NCBI RefSeq assembly: GCF_003589595.1
Contig: NW_020654810.1
Location: 15,122,373 to 15,186,372 of the forward strand
DNA length: 64,000 nucleotides
Direction of reading: 5' to 3'
From: Hyposmocoma kahamanoa
Lineage: Eukaryota; Arthropoda; Insecta; Lepidoptera; Cosmopterigidae
Each line of letters starts with the position of its first letter. Positions within the stretch are counted from its first letter, which is position 1. Below are positions 31,296 to 43,743 of the stretch, piece after piece. Under the pieces are notes generated by a model. That model did no database searches, had not been told where the DNA came from, and saw only the letters and a program-made list of their open reading frames with translations. The position numbers and the translations under genes were made by a program.

Positions 31296-31834
31296 TCTTA
31301 ATTGGCAGCCTAATGTTTAAAATATTTAATATTTATATTTAAAATGTTAAGTATTTGTAAATAAAGTTGGACGTGGACGTTACAACTGTAAATTAAAACA
31401 CGTAAACGATGTTGAAAGCTTTGTCTTTGATGTTAATAAAGATATAGGGTACATAGCTACTAAAAATCAGTAAAAACAACGACAAACCCATGACATAATG
31501 TAACGATAACATCGGACCACGCAAGACTGTTTCCATAATATTCCACTTGTAATAATAGGCCATCGCGTCACAAGAGATACCGCTACTACACTTTCCCAAA
31601 TAATAAACAAATATCGTAGGGTTGTGTTACTGATACGATCCTGTTGAAACATTTATTTATCTTTTTATACTCGAGAGAAAATATTTCAATTGAGAGCAGA
31701 GAGAAAAATACAAAAGGCGTAGCAGAAGTGTAAACTTCATCATTAACTTCAACTCCTATAAGCCTGCTGTGTACCAAGCCAAAGGTATATATTACAGGTA
31801 CCGCTATAGGTCTACAGGTACAGGGGTTTTTTAT
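31296..31834. other. Gene-free stretch
   Basis: Nothing recognised between two R2 copies in the same orientation. Confidence 0.4.
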
Positions 31835-32065
31835 GGCAACAAGTACCGGGACGAAGAAGTCGTGTACCTGGTGTTCAGCGACACGCCTGTCCGTAGCAGT
31901 TGCAGTGCCACTCAGCTTTAAATCGCAAAAATTCAAACGACACTGCCTCTGCCCCTTTTGCCCTGAGACATACGTTGACAAGTCTCATGTGCTTGTAATT
32001 TCACCAGCAGCCTTACCTTTCACAACCAGAACACAGTAATGCTCACATTACTGCTAGGTGGTAGT
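31835..32065 (+). repeat. Repeat R2 copy
   Basis: From ACAAGTACCGGGACGAAGAA to TGCTCACATTACTGCTAGG. Its 3' quarter is missing. Confidence 0.75.
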
Positions 32066-33069
32066 ACTCCTGATAGCCGGATTCTTTTACAAGCAGCTGC
32101 TTACCGCGGTATGATTTTAAATACTTCTCCCCACATTTCAACTAGTGGCTATAGAACGTGTCACCTTGCGCTTTGTGGCCACGGGTTGACTGGGAAGCGC
32201 CAATTGAGAGCTTTAAGTTATATCTTAGTAAGAAACTTTTAAGTATTGATAATGGCATTATAAAACATATCCAATACCTATATGCACAAAATTTTTGAAA
32301 TTAGTGTTTTGTGTGAATGGTCGGGGTGAATGACTCTGTTTAGAACGGAACGAATTATGCAGGCGCAACCAATCGATAAGAGGCTTGCGTAAGTGCAGTC
32401 CGCCCTCTTAAGGGTCTTACTATACGGAATACTTGTCCTACAGTGTTTCCTTATAGTAATAAATTAAATGCTAAAGTGGATTTGAAAGGAATTTCTGTCT
32501 TTGTTCTAGAATATGTACTATCTCGGGGTAACTGAAATTGGTATGGAGAACCATAAACGACACGGAAGCTTTTCTTACTAACTTTCATACGCCGTCATAC
32601 TAAATAAAAACTCATACTACATACTAAGGTTTAAATTAAAATATTTAATCGCTTCTTTGAAAGCTTCTTAAATAATTGCCTATTTAATTGGCAATATGTT
32701 TTTCTTTTTAAATTTTAAGTTGACAGTGATATCTTTTTGGTGAAAATTCTATTTTAATGGCCTTTAGAAAGTGGTATCACTTTATACTTTTCTAAAATTT
32801 TACGTTTAGATTTCAATTACGAATGATTAACTCACCCTGGTTCAATGAAATGCAGGCAACGGCTCGTGAGAACTGCCCTAAACTAAATCTAAACACAACG
32901 CAGCATGTGACGTCATTACGTCGAAACTACAACGCAATTCATGGGTCAGCCGATAACCCACTTCGAACAGATTAAATTGATATCTGTTAATTCATTATTT
33001 GAGAACCAAAGTACTCAGCAAGTTCTTCGGCTATAACTACATGTTTAATTGTAAAAACAATAAATACTT
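32066..33069. other. Gene-free stretch
   Basis: No gene. CCAGG followed by GTGAGTTAAT on the minus strand (about 32852-32838) is a good donor context, but no exon could be framed. Confidence 0.35.
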
Positions 33070-33108
33070 TACAATACCTTTTTTCCACCATTTAAAAAAG
33101 GTATTGTA
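33070..33108. repeat. Perfect 15-bp-stem hairpin
   Basis: TACAATACCTTTTTT (33070-33084), a 9-base spacer, then its exact reverse complement (33094-33108). Confidence 0.6.
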
Positions 33109-33375
33109 TGCACAGTAATATTTGATTAAATTGTTTAGAATTATGTCATAATGTACATCTCTTTCTTGTAGGAGGTGTACCTCCTTTTGGAACCCCTTCT
33201 AAACGTATCTAGTAATATTATAAGTATAATTTTTTTTTCGATTGAACTGTTTTGTTCAATAGAAAAATAAATAGTTTAGTGACTACACTAAATTACAAAC
33301 AATTTTGTCGAGTATATTCTTTTTATAAACAATAATTAAAATTACATAACGTCAAAATAACAGTGAGTAGAATTG

Positions 33376-33600
33376 AAGCGGGAGTGGGCTGGCCCTGTCG
33401 CCCGCAAGAAAGGCTCTTGGTGCAAGGCAACGGTAGAATGGAGACCGTAGGGCGAGAGACGAGTACGACGATATCAAAGGACTGGCGGTAACAAAGTTGT
33501 TAAAAACTTCTCAAGAATGGGAAAGATGACATAAGCTGACGGAGGCCTTACAGGTCGAGAACGGCTAAAGAAGAAGTAGAAGAAGAACCGAACGTTAAAA
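33376..33600 (+). pseudogene. C-terminal scrap of a non-LTR retrotransposon ORF2
   Basis: Frame 1 (from 33376) reads KREWAGPVARKKGSW and VEWRP before a stop. A shifted frame then reads YDDIKGLAV and TSQEWER. This is the order of the conserved tail that follows the reverse transcriptase in many insect LINEs (WAG..AR...W, EWRP, RW.DD, AQDR..W). It ends in a GAAGAAGTAGAAGAAGAA run. No other part of the element is present. Confidence 0.65.
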
Positions 33601-34054
33601 AAACCGTCGCGATTATTAGTTGAAATTTTATCGTACATCATATACAACGTGTTCATTGTATACTTCACGATGTGTCTGAGTGTTCTTGGAATGTACAGTG
33701 TACATGAAACGAAATAAAATTTCATTATTGCAATCAAATTAGTGAAACGTAAAATACGTAATGTATCTAAAAACATGCAGTTATCTTGCGCATGAGCAAT
33801 TTTGTTCGGTGGCGTAGTTCAGATGCTTATTTTCTGCATATCGTCCATTCTCATTTATAAATTTCAAAATTGCGCAAATATAAAGAATAATTTCTTCTTC
33901 TTCAGTCTTTGATAACTCACTGCTGAGCATAGGTCTCTTTATTTGCACGCTAATTGCAAATAACTGTTTATTTCAACGCAATTGATGTCGGATAGTGAAA
34001 TACTTGTACGTAAATCGAAATACTCACACGTAAATTAGACGAATGAATTTCATC
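33601..34054. other. Gene-free stretch
   Basis: Nothing recognised. Confidence 0.4.
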
Positions 34055-34200
34055 GGACCTGTTAACTTATGTCTCAGGGTAACCAAGCCAGCTTCTCAGA
34101 TATTTGCGTTAAAGCTCTGAATGGTATTGTATTGTTATGGATAGGCGTGTCGCTTGCTATCAGGTGCACGACTAGTTCGTCCCGTTACTTAGTAATATTC
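34055..34200 (-). repeat. Repeat R2, 5' half only
   Basis: Complement of the family: AACTTATGTCTCAGGGTAAC to AGTTCGTCCCGTTACTTAGT. Confidence 0.75.
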
Positions 34201-34794
34201 AAAAAATATATATTTTATGACTATTTTATTTATTATATATTCTATTTATTTTTCCGACTCGTGTCAGTTACCATCACGAATGGCGTCAACATCGAAGGGA
34301 GGACTGATACTAATTTTCACTAACCTATTTACAAGGAGGAGACTACACGAAATTGGTAGTAAGATATATTCAATTTTTAAGCTTGCATAATTTTTGTTTA
34401 GGGTCCAATAAAGTGGTTTATACGTACACCTATTTGAAAATAATTTAAAATAATAGTAACAGTCACAATCTAGAATGCTGCAAATAGCTAGAGTACTACA
34501 AATTAGTGATTCGACCTGCACCAGGCAGTGATAAGATTACAAAGCAATACAATATGCATCGCTACTGAGTATTTCATAGTACCGATACGTTGGACGTAAA
34601 ACCAAGATTAGATAGAGCTAAAAATGTATGTGTGTAATGAATAAAAATATAATATTAAAATTAACCATCATCAACAAACTATGTACGAGACACGAGTAGA
34701 AACGGGTCAGAAAAAAGTTAATCGTAATCCACCACGCTTCATGCTCCATACGGGAAGGTTATAATAAAATAATACGAGTATAATAAAAATTTTA
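34201..34794. other. Gene-free AT-rich stretch
   Basis: Nothing recognised. Confidence 0.4.
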
Positions 34795-35085
34795 AATTAG
34801 CAGTAGAGCTCCCTGTGAAAGAGTTCGTCCTGTGGGTAACCTTACCTATTTCTGCCGCCAAGCAGTAATGTCAGCATTATTGTGTTCCGGTTTTAAAGGA
34901 CAAGGGTGCTGGTGAAATTACAGGCACGTGGCACTAGTCAACTTACGTCTCAGGGCGCAGTGGTCGTGCACCTCAGATCTTTGCAATTCAAAGCTCTGGG
35001 TGGCACTGTAACTGTTATGGACAGGCGTGTAGCTTACCATCAGGCGCACGCCTTGTTCGTTCCGTCACTTGATATTATAAAAAAA
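34795..35085 (-). repeat. Repeat R2, full-length copy
   Basis: Complement runs from AGCAGTAGAGCTCCCTGTGA through TTCTGCCGCCAAGCAGTAAT to TTCGTTCCGTCACTTGATAT. It spans both ends of the family. Confidence 0.8.
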
Positions 35086-35251
35086 TATAACGTGACTATT
35101 ATTTTTTTCTCTCAGAGCGGGACATCCGTAAAATTTATTATTATTTTAAATAATAAGACACACGTTTATGACAGTTACAAAATATTTAATGAATAAAAGT
35201 AATTAAATGTTTAATTTTGTGTAAGTTTAAGTCTGTTTAATGAAATGTAAC

Positions 35252-35277
35252 TTTTTGATCATTGCAATGATCAAAAA
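35252..35277. repeat. Perfect 26-bp palindrome
   Basis: TTTTTGATCATTG is followed with no spacer by its exact reverse complement. No surrounding gene gives it a role. Confidence 0.6.
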
Positions 35278-37429
35278 TTTTAAAAAGGACTAATCTTGTG
35301 TTGTTGTGTGGGGGTTGGTTTTATATATTTTTCTTTTTCGGGTCATTTTTTATTGTCACGCGTGTCCTGTCTTGTCAAAGCCAAAAATGTTCCATTTTTC
35401 AATATTATGGGGACAGCGGGACAGGAAGCTTAAAAGCGGGACTGTCCCGCTCAAAACGAGACGTATGATGACGTTAGATTTATAACAACACGTTGTTGTC
35501 GACAAGTTATATGTTATTTAATACATTTACGATATTTCGTCACCATTTTTCCTTTACTGTTAAACCAAGTCATAATTAGAAAAAAATCTAATATAGGCAG
35601 TAATGTAAAAGCACCAGTGTCTACGAGACTTAAATTGATAATAAAAATCACTTCAATATTACCTCAACGGCATTTTGACCTGAATCAGCAATTAAGATAG
35701 GCTTACTTGCTGATTGCACTGGTCACCTTGATTTATCGACGAATTTAAATCCATTTACACTTACTAAAAACTTGCAATAACAGTATGTGTGTTGTATATT
35801 ACTATTTCTTACTACTTAATAGTTTGAGATAAAATCGTACCTACAGCGGAGAATTACACATACGCAAGGTTTTGAATTGTGTATCGATAAAGATGCTAAA
35901 TATTAATTGGACAATTCATTTGTGGTTTACGAAAATTTCTTGGAGAAACGCTGGTTTAATTGATTTGAATTACAACACGAAAAATGAGTACGTAAAACAT
36001 TAATTTATTACGAATAAATACAATATCCAATATGAGAATGAATTTCAAATTCATTTCATGGCGACTCAACAAGCAGTTGCAGAGAAGTAAAAAAGCACAA
36101 GAGTATTTATTTTTGTATAAGCTTTTATTTGACTTTAAATCACATTAGTAATAAATAGCAACTGACATATAAATATTCTTATGTAATATTCTTAATTGAC
36201 TTGTCCAATTTTCCTAAAAATCCTATAAAATTTTGTTTGTGTTATAATGTTAATCGGAAACATGCGAAACAACACGAAAAAATATACTAATAAGTTCTTT
36301 GTTCTCGTGCTCTTATACGATAGTTAAGATGTAGAATATTTATAAATTCTTTGAGATATGAACTGCATGATTTTCCTGAATTAAAATTGTGACATGGTTT
36401 ATTGGCATTAAAAACCCCGCTATCCTTTACAATGGAATAAGAAACAACTAAAAATAATCAATTTTGGCAAATTATTCAATTTAAAATAGTACAATTACCC
36501 TTGTACACAGCTACTTTACTATTGTTATGAAAGTGATTGAGAAGACTACCCCAGAAAATTGCCTCTCTAGGGATGTGGGTGTACGTCACTCTTTTTAATG
36601 ACTCATCAGTGGAATCACTACGTAAAGTTCCTGATAACACTAAAAATCTGCTATAAATAAGCGTATCAAATGCTTTTTTATTGTCTTTTGTCTTTTCTAT
36701 CTGCTACATGGAAATATTATACAAAAAACTAATTAGACTAGAAAATAAGTTACGGATAGTGTACAAATTTTTTAAATTTAAATGTTTTACGGATAGTGTG
36801 AAAATTTATTCTACATACCAGTAGAATATATTTCAGCTGTTCGTTATTTTGTACGACGCTTTATTTTACGTTATACTTACTTAAATATATATAGTAATTA
36901 TATTTTAAATACTAATTTGTTTACCCAATTAGATTTAAACTTTCGCTTACAAAAGAGTATTTTTATGGCAGGCTTTTTGCTTCTGGACAACGAAAATGGA
37001 GGCTCTTTTGAGTACCATTACCTACCATTTCATGTTTTGCGTAGGAATGATCTTTTATAAGAAGGATTTGAAATGATCGAACAAACAAATAATACAGACT
37101 TTGTAGTTAAGGAAAAGCATCAATTTTAATTAGAATCAAAGTTCATTAATTTTAACTGTTAGGAATATTTTATATGATGAGAAATAAATAGGTACACGAT
37201 AACATAAGACCTCAATAATCCCCGGTCTTATGAATCAGGTTTTTTAATACTATCAATAAAGTTGCATTGCAAGTTAACAAAAAACAAATTAAATTCAATT
37301 TTTTCTACTACTACAATATATAAAATTTGTGTACATTATCTATTATTTATTAAATTTGTGTACATTATCCGATTATATAGATAGTATTATTTATCCGAGC
37401 ATTATCCCATAAATATTTCTATATTAGCG
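35278..37429. other. Gene-free AT-rich stretch
   Basis: 2.1 kb without a recognisable gene. AGCGGGACTGTCCCGCT (about 35434-35450) is a small palindrome, with related GCGGGACA words nearby. Confidence 0.4.
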
Positions 37430-37580
37430 TTCTCACAGATGGCGCTACGGCAAAAAAGCGTTAAAAACTAAAATTGCAACATACACAGCACATAGAAAAA
37501 TGTATATAGTCCACTGGTTCGTTCCGTAGTAATTTCTCTTTGTGTTCAATCTTTGTGTTAATAATTATAATAAACTAGTG
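37430..37580 (+). mobile_element. SINE family C, internally deleted copy
   Basis: Shares CAGATGGCGCTACGGC, GGTTCGTTCCGTAG and TGTTAATAATTATAATAAAC with the copies at 48820, 50985 and 62680, but lacks the middle with the B box. Confidence 0.7.
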
Positions 37581-38377
37581 AAGTGCGACTCATTCGTTCG
37601 AAAATTAAATAAACCAACTTTAATAGATATAACGCTTACTTAATAAAATTTTCATTTGGACTAAATACAAACCCGATAACTTAATGTCATACAATTCTCG
37701 TTTGTAATAATATGCACATTTTATTCAGTAGTGGAGCCATTTTACACAAAAAATTAATTCGTGCTAGTAAAACATCATGATATTTAATAAAACTTAATAT
37801 TATTCATATATTTGTTTCTAAAAACAGTAAATTTCGAAGTGCGTAGGGAAATGTATACTCCAGAAATATGGTTCTCGTGGCAACATGGCAACGACAAAAA
37901 ATACCGCACAGTCTGGATAAGTATTCAACCTTAATTTTAGATTCTCTTAGTGCGATTTCACTACTGGTGTAATAGCTTTTTTGTATAAAAATAATTTTAA
38001 TGTTTATTTGAAATAAGTACGTACCAAAAGCACCCAAATTAAAAATGAGACAAAGGAAATGGCTTTTTATCACTAAGTCACAGTAGTACATAATCTACTA
38101 TGTACTACATAGTGCGCACTATAAGTTTATTGATTTTCTTGTTTTTTACATATTTATTATCTACATTGTTTACTGTTTCTTGTGTAATTGTATTCGATTT
38201 CATAGCACTTAAATATTGCTCAATGCAAGTTGTGTTTCATCTGTCACTAGTTGTGCATCTTGCCATAATACTCATAACAATGCAACTTGAATATGTTATT
38301 TGATGTAAAATCTGTTTGTTGATGAACCTAATAAATAAATAAAAAAATAAACAAAAATTGTAAGCATCTCAAGAATA
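37581..38377. other. Gene-free stretch
   Basis: Nothing convincing. Open frames at 37804-38091 (minus) and 38100-38303 (plus) are not recognised. Confidence 0.4.
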
Positions 38378-38500
38378 TTTATTTTAATATACTTTTTCAA
38401 GTAACGTACCTACTGGGTCTTGGTGATGGTGGTTTCTTGTTGTGTGAAAATGGTTTTTGGCATCCATTTCGTGCTCTCGGGTGCCAGAACCTCAGGACAA
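38378..38500 (-). CDS. Candidate 3' terminal exon of an unidentified gene
   Basis: On the minus strand TTATTATTTTCAG (acceptor, AG at 38502-38501) is followed by a 91-base open exon (38500-38410). It reads, after one base completing a split codon, CPEVLAPESTKWMPKT ... TTITKTQ and a TAG stop. AATAAA follows within 35 bases (38383-38378). The base composition is distinctly more coding-like than its surroundings. The peptide is a polar tail I do not recognise. The start-codon exon at 56165-56245 on the same strand is a possible partner, but no exons between them were found. Confidence 0.35.
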
Positions 38501-38971
38501 CTGAAAATAATAAATTATTGCTTGGAACAGGAGAGATTCTAAATGGCTAACGTATAACTATTTCCCGCAAAAATGGCAGAAATTAAACTATTAAAGAAAA
38601 ATTACAATCTAAGATATGGTAGTATAGACAATTCGATGCCTGAACCAGTCCCGCAGGACGAAAAATGTTACTACTATTGTTTAGAACAGTAGTAAATATA
38701 ACTTAAAAATATTTTTCACTGGATTTCAAAGGTTACAGATGAACTTTAACAAAACCAGTTTATTTTGTTTAAGCTAATGTAAAATAGCAATGAAGCGTTA
38801 TTGAAATATGTAAGTCACTTTTGTCGGAAATAATATTTTAAAGTATAAAACCGTTATATTGTACTAATGATCAAAAAAGGTAGCTACATTCAAATGATGT
38901 AGATAATCCATAACACCTCTGACCTTTATCTTGATACTATTATTTACTTATTATATTACTAGAAATACATA
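38501..38971. other. Gene-free stretch
   Basis: Nothing recognised; would be intronic if the exon at 38.4 kb is real. Confidence 0.35.
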
Positions 38972-39095
38972 ACTTATGTCTCAGGATGACACGCGTAATG
39001 GCAGTGCCTCTGAGTGGCACTGCAGCTGTTACGGACAGGCGTGTCGCTTGCCGCCTGATGGTACGACTCGTTCGTCCCGTCACTTGGTGTTATAA
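38972..39095 (-). repeat. Repeat R2, 5' part
   Basis: Complement: ACTTATGTCTCAGGATGACA, GAGTGGCACTGCAGCTGTTA, TTCGTCCCGTCACTTGGTG. A further scrap (TTGTCCCGCTACTTGGTATC) is at 39291. Confidence 0.75.
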
Positions 39096-41344
39096 GTTAT
39101 GAGAAACTTGGTTCCCACTAAGAACACCCTAGCCATGCAGTGTGTATGACGATCATTTAAATTGTTGTCACCTACCTCTACTTTACTATGCTGCATAAAA
39201 ATCTAAATACATACATATATTAAATACTAACTTCTATACTATTGCAACTCTAATTTCACATAAATAGTAAGTATTTACTTATACCAATTGTTTGTCCCGC
39301 TACTTGGTATCACATAAAAAAATACATGTGAATAATTAAGTATTTTACAAATTTGGTAAATATCAAAAGTTATTGATATAACTATGACACCATCGGATCC
39401 TAATGGCGCAAGGCCAAAATATTTTTGTGCATTTTGTCACAAAGTTCCTACACTTATTTTATTTAGGATCCCCAGATTGTAAACATGCATATAGGTAGAT
39501 ATCAAGTTCTTAGGTTTTTGCATAAAAATGCATTGGAAATAAAATAATTTTTATGGCGTATAAATTGTGTATATATTTCTTTTTGAAAACAAACCAAAAT
39601 TTCGGACCTTTAACGGTCGGGTTTTATTTATAATATGCATATACATATAGAAATGAGCATACACAAAATACAAATAGTATATTTTTCTTTAAATGTTACA
39701 TAGCATGTACTATATGTACATGCATTTCTGCGATGCGACCCAAAATGTTTCCCGAACTCCGAAACGAGATGATGCCACTTTTTCAAATATAACGTTAAAA
39801 AATATGCGTCCTGGCATTTGTGCAAAGATATCGTGTTACAGGTATCTGCACCCTATATATATCTGTATGCAGAATGCAACAAAAAATGTCCGACCACATT
39901 TTGCACATAACAAAAAACTTGGCAATATTAAATTGACAAAAATAAATTGAATCGTTATACAAATTCTGTGCGGTCTATGACAGTTGGTATGGAACCATTT
40001 CGAATTCAGATTATGCTTATGTTAATGTAGTTTTTTGTTATAGGTATGTCAGCTGCGAAGTAGATGGAATTTTTGTTACCCTGTATTATATAAAAGATAA
40101 TTTTATATAACGTGTATTGTCATTGATTTCATACGCGAATATATTTTTTTACTGATTTTTAAGAAATAGACATGTAAGCATTACCTTCTTTTAGTTAGGT
40201 TCATTTCTTAACATTATGACTACGCCAAGATGATTGAATCATCGTATGAGTTTTCATGTGTTTATAAAAATTCTTAGAATTGTTTTGCTTACTGCTTATA
40301 ATGTGTGTAGGAGGTAACGAAGTACCTTGTTTATCGTTGGCACCACAGGATATGATTCAATGACCGCCGGCTTGTTTTACGCTGGCGAAGGGATTATCGT
40401 CGACCACTTATTACTGCTCCGCAACTTATGTAGTAAGACCCTTGTTTATGTATGAAAAATATGAAGTCTCCGTTCCTTTGAATCTAGAGTCTATGAGTAT
40501 CGCACGTTGCTTTCTAGTCGTGCCGCCCTGAAACCTGATTGCCTTTATTGACTTAGCAATTTGTTTCAGTGTAATTAGATACTATACATTTATTTACTGC
40601 TCTTAGTTCATTGAACTCTTTTGTATTTATAATTTGGATTTTCTCACAAGGAAGGGAACAGTATACAACTTCATTCATTTAAGTAACTTAAGTCCAATAA
40701 ATATTTCTCATTTGATACTAATTATTTACTACTGAACGACTTGTTCGTCAAATAAGTAAAAATGTTGTGCCGTTAAAAAAAATGTTATACGTCGACTAAC
40801 AGTTAACCCTTATAATAAACAATGGTTGAGGAGCGTCTTGGCGTTGGCTACGCAGAGCAAAGATAATTATTTCGAATGATGCTTTGAACCGTGTCTCGTG
40901 ATCATAAAAGCCATGGAAGATTTTTGCAGCGATGCGAATATTGTTCCAATAGTTTCTCCGTTTCTACTATCCTCCATAATCAAAGAATTTCGTATTCCGG
41001 AAGGTCATAGTAGCACCGACATTGATTATTATGGATGCAAAAATGAGGACGCAGTTCAAAGAGTTCAGGGTCGCCTTACCAGCACACACTGGTGTTATCT
41101 TCAAAATGTTATTTGAACAGATAGTTCCGTCACGCATCACTCGATCGATATATTCAGCACGTCAGAAGCCGTGGAGTTTCTATAGCGATTCCATCGTAAT
41201 CGTGTGTTTTGTTAATAATAGCCACTGTTCAGTGTGTGACAGTAACGCTTATTTTTAGCTTAAGCTTGTAAAATTAACGATATTTCACGTTTTGACAAAA
41301 GTATAGACGAAATTTAAGCTACAATGTATATAGACAGCAATGCT
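39096..41344. other. Gene-free stretch
   Basis: 2.2 kb. The segment 40890-41120 has more balanced composition and is open in two plus-strand frames (40898-41116 and 41022-41258), but neither translation is recognisable and no splice sites frame it. Confidence 0.35.
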
Positions 41345-41620
41345 TAGTAGTAGTAGAGCTCCTTGTTTAAAAGTTCGTCCAAGGAAGTACTGCCACCTTA
41401 GCAATTTCTGCCGCCAAGCAGTAATGTGAGGTTTGAAGGGTAAGGGTGCTGGTGAAATTACAGGCACATGAGAATTGCCAATTTATGTCCCAGGGTGACC
41501 ATTGCGTTGTGTTAGACCTTTGCGATTTAAAGCTCTGAGTGACACTGCAACTACTATGGACAGACGTGTCGCTTATCCACAGATGCACGATTTGTTCGAT
41601 CTATCACTTAGCATCGTAAA
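41345..41620 (-). repeat. Repeat R2, full-length copy
   Basis: Complement from AGTAGTAGAGCTCCTTGTTT through TTCTGCCGCCAAGCAGTAAT to TGTTCGATCTATCACTTAGC. Confidence 0.8.
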
Positions 41621-42300
41621 AAAAGAGTCAATAATCGGAGTTGTAACAACGATACTACACAATAATAAACTCGTATCGAATCGACGCAACGCCTTAGTAG
41701 TAAGTAGTTTGTTAGCAACAAAAAAAACCACATCAAATTCGTCGGCGTCATTTTGTTCGTGGAAATTTTCTTGACTTGGTATAGGTAAAGGCATTCATAA
41801 GAAACCGTAGTGAATGTATTCTTAAATGTTACATATTACGTGTCAAATACATGCTTTTACGCGTATATTATCGGTTATTGTAAGCAAGACTTCTGTGACA
41901 TGTTATAAATAATTTAACCGAGAGAGATAGCGGGGCCACACCGAAACTATTCTCGTGGTGGTAAGTGTATTACTAGTTCAGCAATACTCTCTGGAATGCC
42001 ACGTGGTTTACTGTGACTCATTTTAGTTTACCTTGAAACTTGAAAGTCAAGGGTGAACCGCCTATTTACGTCAGAAGTACAATTCATGACGCATGCCATT
42101 TCGTTGGGAAAGCACTCAAGAGGATGATAATGGAAGTGCAAAAAATACTTTATAATGGAACAATAATATACATACTCCTAGATAAAACATTGTCGGAAGT
42201 GAAAACAGATATAGAAAATGAATGTAATTATTCCCTTATTATTAGTAAAACCAGGTGAATGTGAAAAAATTTTCTGTCTCTATGAACTTATTCAGTTGTT
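41621..42300. other. Gene-free stretch
   Basis: Holds a 72-codon plus-strand frame (42040-42258) whose first half (IYVRSTIHDACHFVGKALKR) looks protein-like but is unknown to me. No support beyond the open frame. Confidence 0.3.
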
Positions 42301-42654
42301 TTAAATTAAATATATACAAATAAAACGTTGTTTACCGTTTGGTTGAAGGACATGAAAAAATCCAGAAATGTATTGGTTTTCACATGATTGACATAAATAA
42401 ATTGGTCGCATAGCTATAAGGTCTACTATGGATTGTCTGAAGATAACCTGTACGGAGTAGAAGTACTTAGGTTCTGCAGGTACAATTTTTTTAACAACAA
42501 GACTTAAAAGAATAATTTCGTAACCTGTAATCCACGAAAGTAATGAATTAACTGGATTATTTGTGATCGTAAACAACTGCTCGTGAAAACGAAAACGATG
42601 ACCAGCAGGTTTTACCGTGTCTAATATCTTTGACGTATGTGCGGATGATGCCAT
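42301..42654 (-). other. Unidentified 117-codon open frame
   Basis: Open for 354 bases on the minus strand from MASSAHTSKILD to FICIYLI. A splice-acceptor-like CTGCAG occurs inside (complement at about 42475-42480). No family was recognised. It may be a transposon remnant or chance. Confidence 0.2.
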
Positions 42655-43440
42655 AATGTTTTGGAGCTGTTGTGTTGGCTCATATTATCTTTATCTGTCT
42701 CAGAGACAGAACTGACTGCAAGACCGGCCTCTCACTATCGGGGGTAGTTCTGGAGATTAAAGAACCGGATAGGTGGCTCGCCAGGCTTCTGAGTACGGTA
42801 CAGGAGTTTTTTTCTGATTTTACAGTTCCCACCAAATTGTTGCAGTTCCTATTTTTACTTCTAATACAACAAAAAACCGGTGTTAAATCAAGTTCATGTA
42901 TTTTATGTCTCCTAAGGTGTAAGAAGCTCCAGTTTTTTTATTATCTGAACAAAAGTATCGTGATCAGAGGTCAGTATTTGTTTATTTTCAGTACCCTTGT
43001 CACATTTAACTTGGTTTTTCATCGGGGACGCTCGAATCTCAGGATTGCGTATTGGTGTTTTTATTCGCTTGCAGTTCCCCGGAATCAGATACTTTCATTT
43101 CCAATTATGTAAAAAAGACGGAAAGTAGCCATGTCATTCAAACGCATCGTAAGACCCTTCTGAAAGTCATTGCCGTACTCTTCAGTAGTGGTTTAGTCCA
43201 TAAAATGTTTGTCTAAATTCCAACACAGTAATATTTGCAGCATCCATTTTTTGCATATAAAATGTTTAAAAATACTCTTCCTCTAATTACACTCTGGATA
43301 ATACCCAAAATACATAAGTATTACATAGTGTTTCTTATGAAGGAGATATTGATAAGTGAAAATCTGACTCAAAATTTGACTTGCATTCTTCGATTCTACA
43401 GTTAATAAATTTGCCGTTGCATACGTCTTGCACGTTGGTT
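42655..43440. other. Gene-free stretch
   Basis: A 146-codon plus-strand frame (42672-43112) is the longest chance-like frame outside the P450s after the ORFs already noted. Hydrophobic and Leu/Phe-rich in its middle, but I recognise no family. Confidence 0.3.
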
Positions 43441-43743
43441 TTAAAGCATAGCCAGAGGGATCAGAAATTCGCTGTCAGGCAGCCGAGGCTGCAGTCCTTT
43501 GTAGCGAGGGTGATTCATGATGGCGATGGCCCGGTGTTGGTTGCAGTAACAAGAATTGTAACTGCAGTGCGGATTTACTTTAAATTTACGTCTTAATTTT
43601 ATCAATTTTCTAGTGAAGTAGCCGAAATCATCATCGATACACTTATTTCGCTTACATTTGGGTATTTTATCGAAATGAGATGAGTTAATGACGAACTGAA
43701 TGAATGTGTCCCACAATAGCGAGGGTTTCCAGTACGACCACAT
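43441..43743 (-). other. Unidentified coding-like segment
   Basis: A 100-codon frame ending NHPRYKGLQPRLPDSEF .. LAML and stop. Its last 110 bases are GC-richer than the neighbourhood and follow CACTGCAG, a possible acceptor at 43563-43570. It could be an exon or an old transposon fragment. Confidence 0.25.

Noticed and set aside
42040..42258. 72-codon open frame with a protein-like start
   Set aside because: No recognised family, no splice or promoter context; left as a note only.
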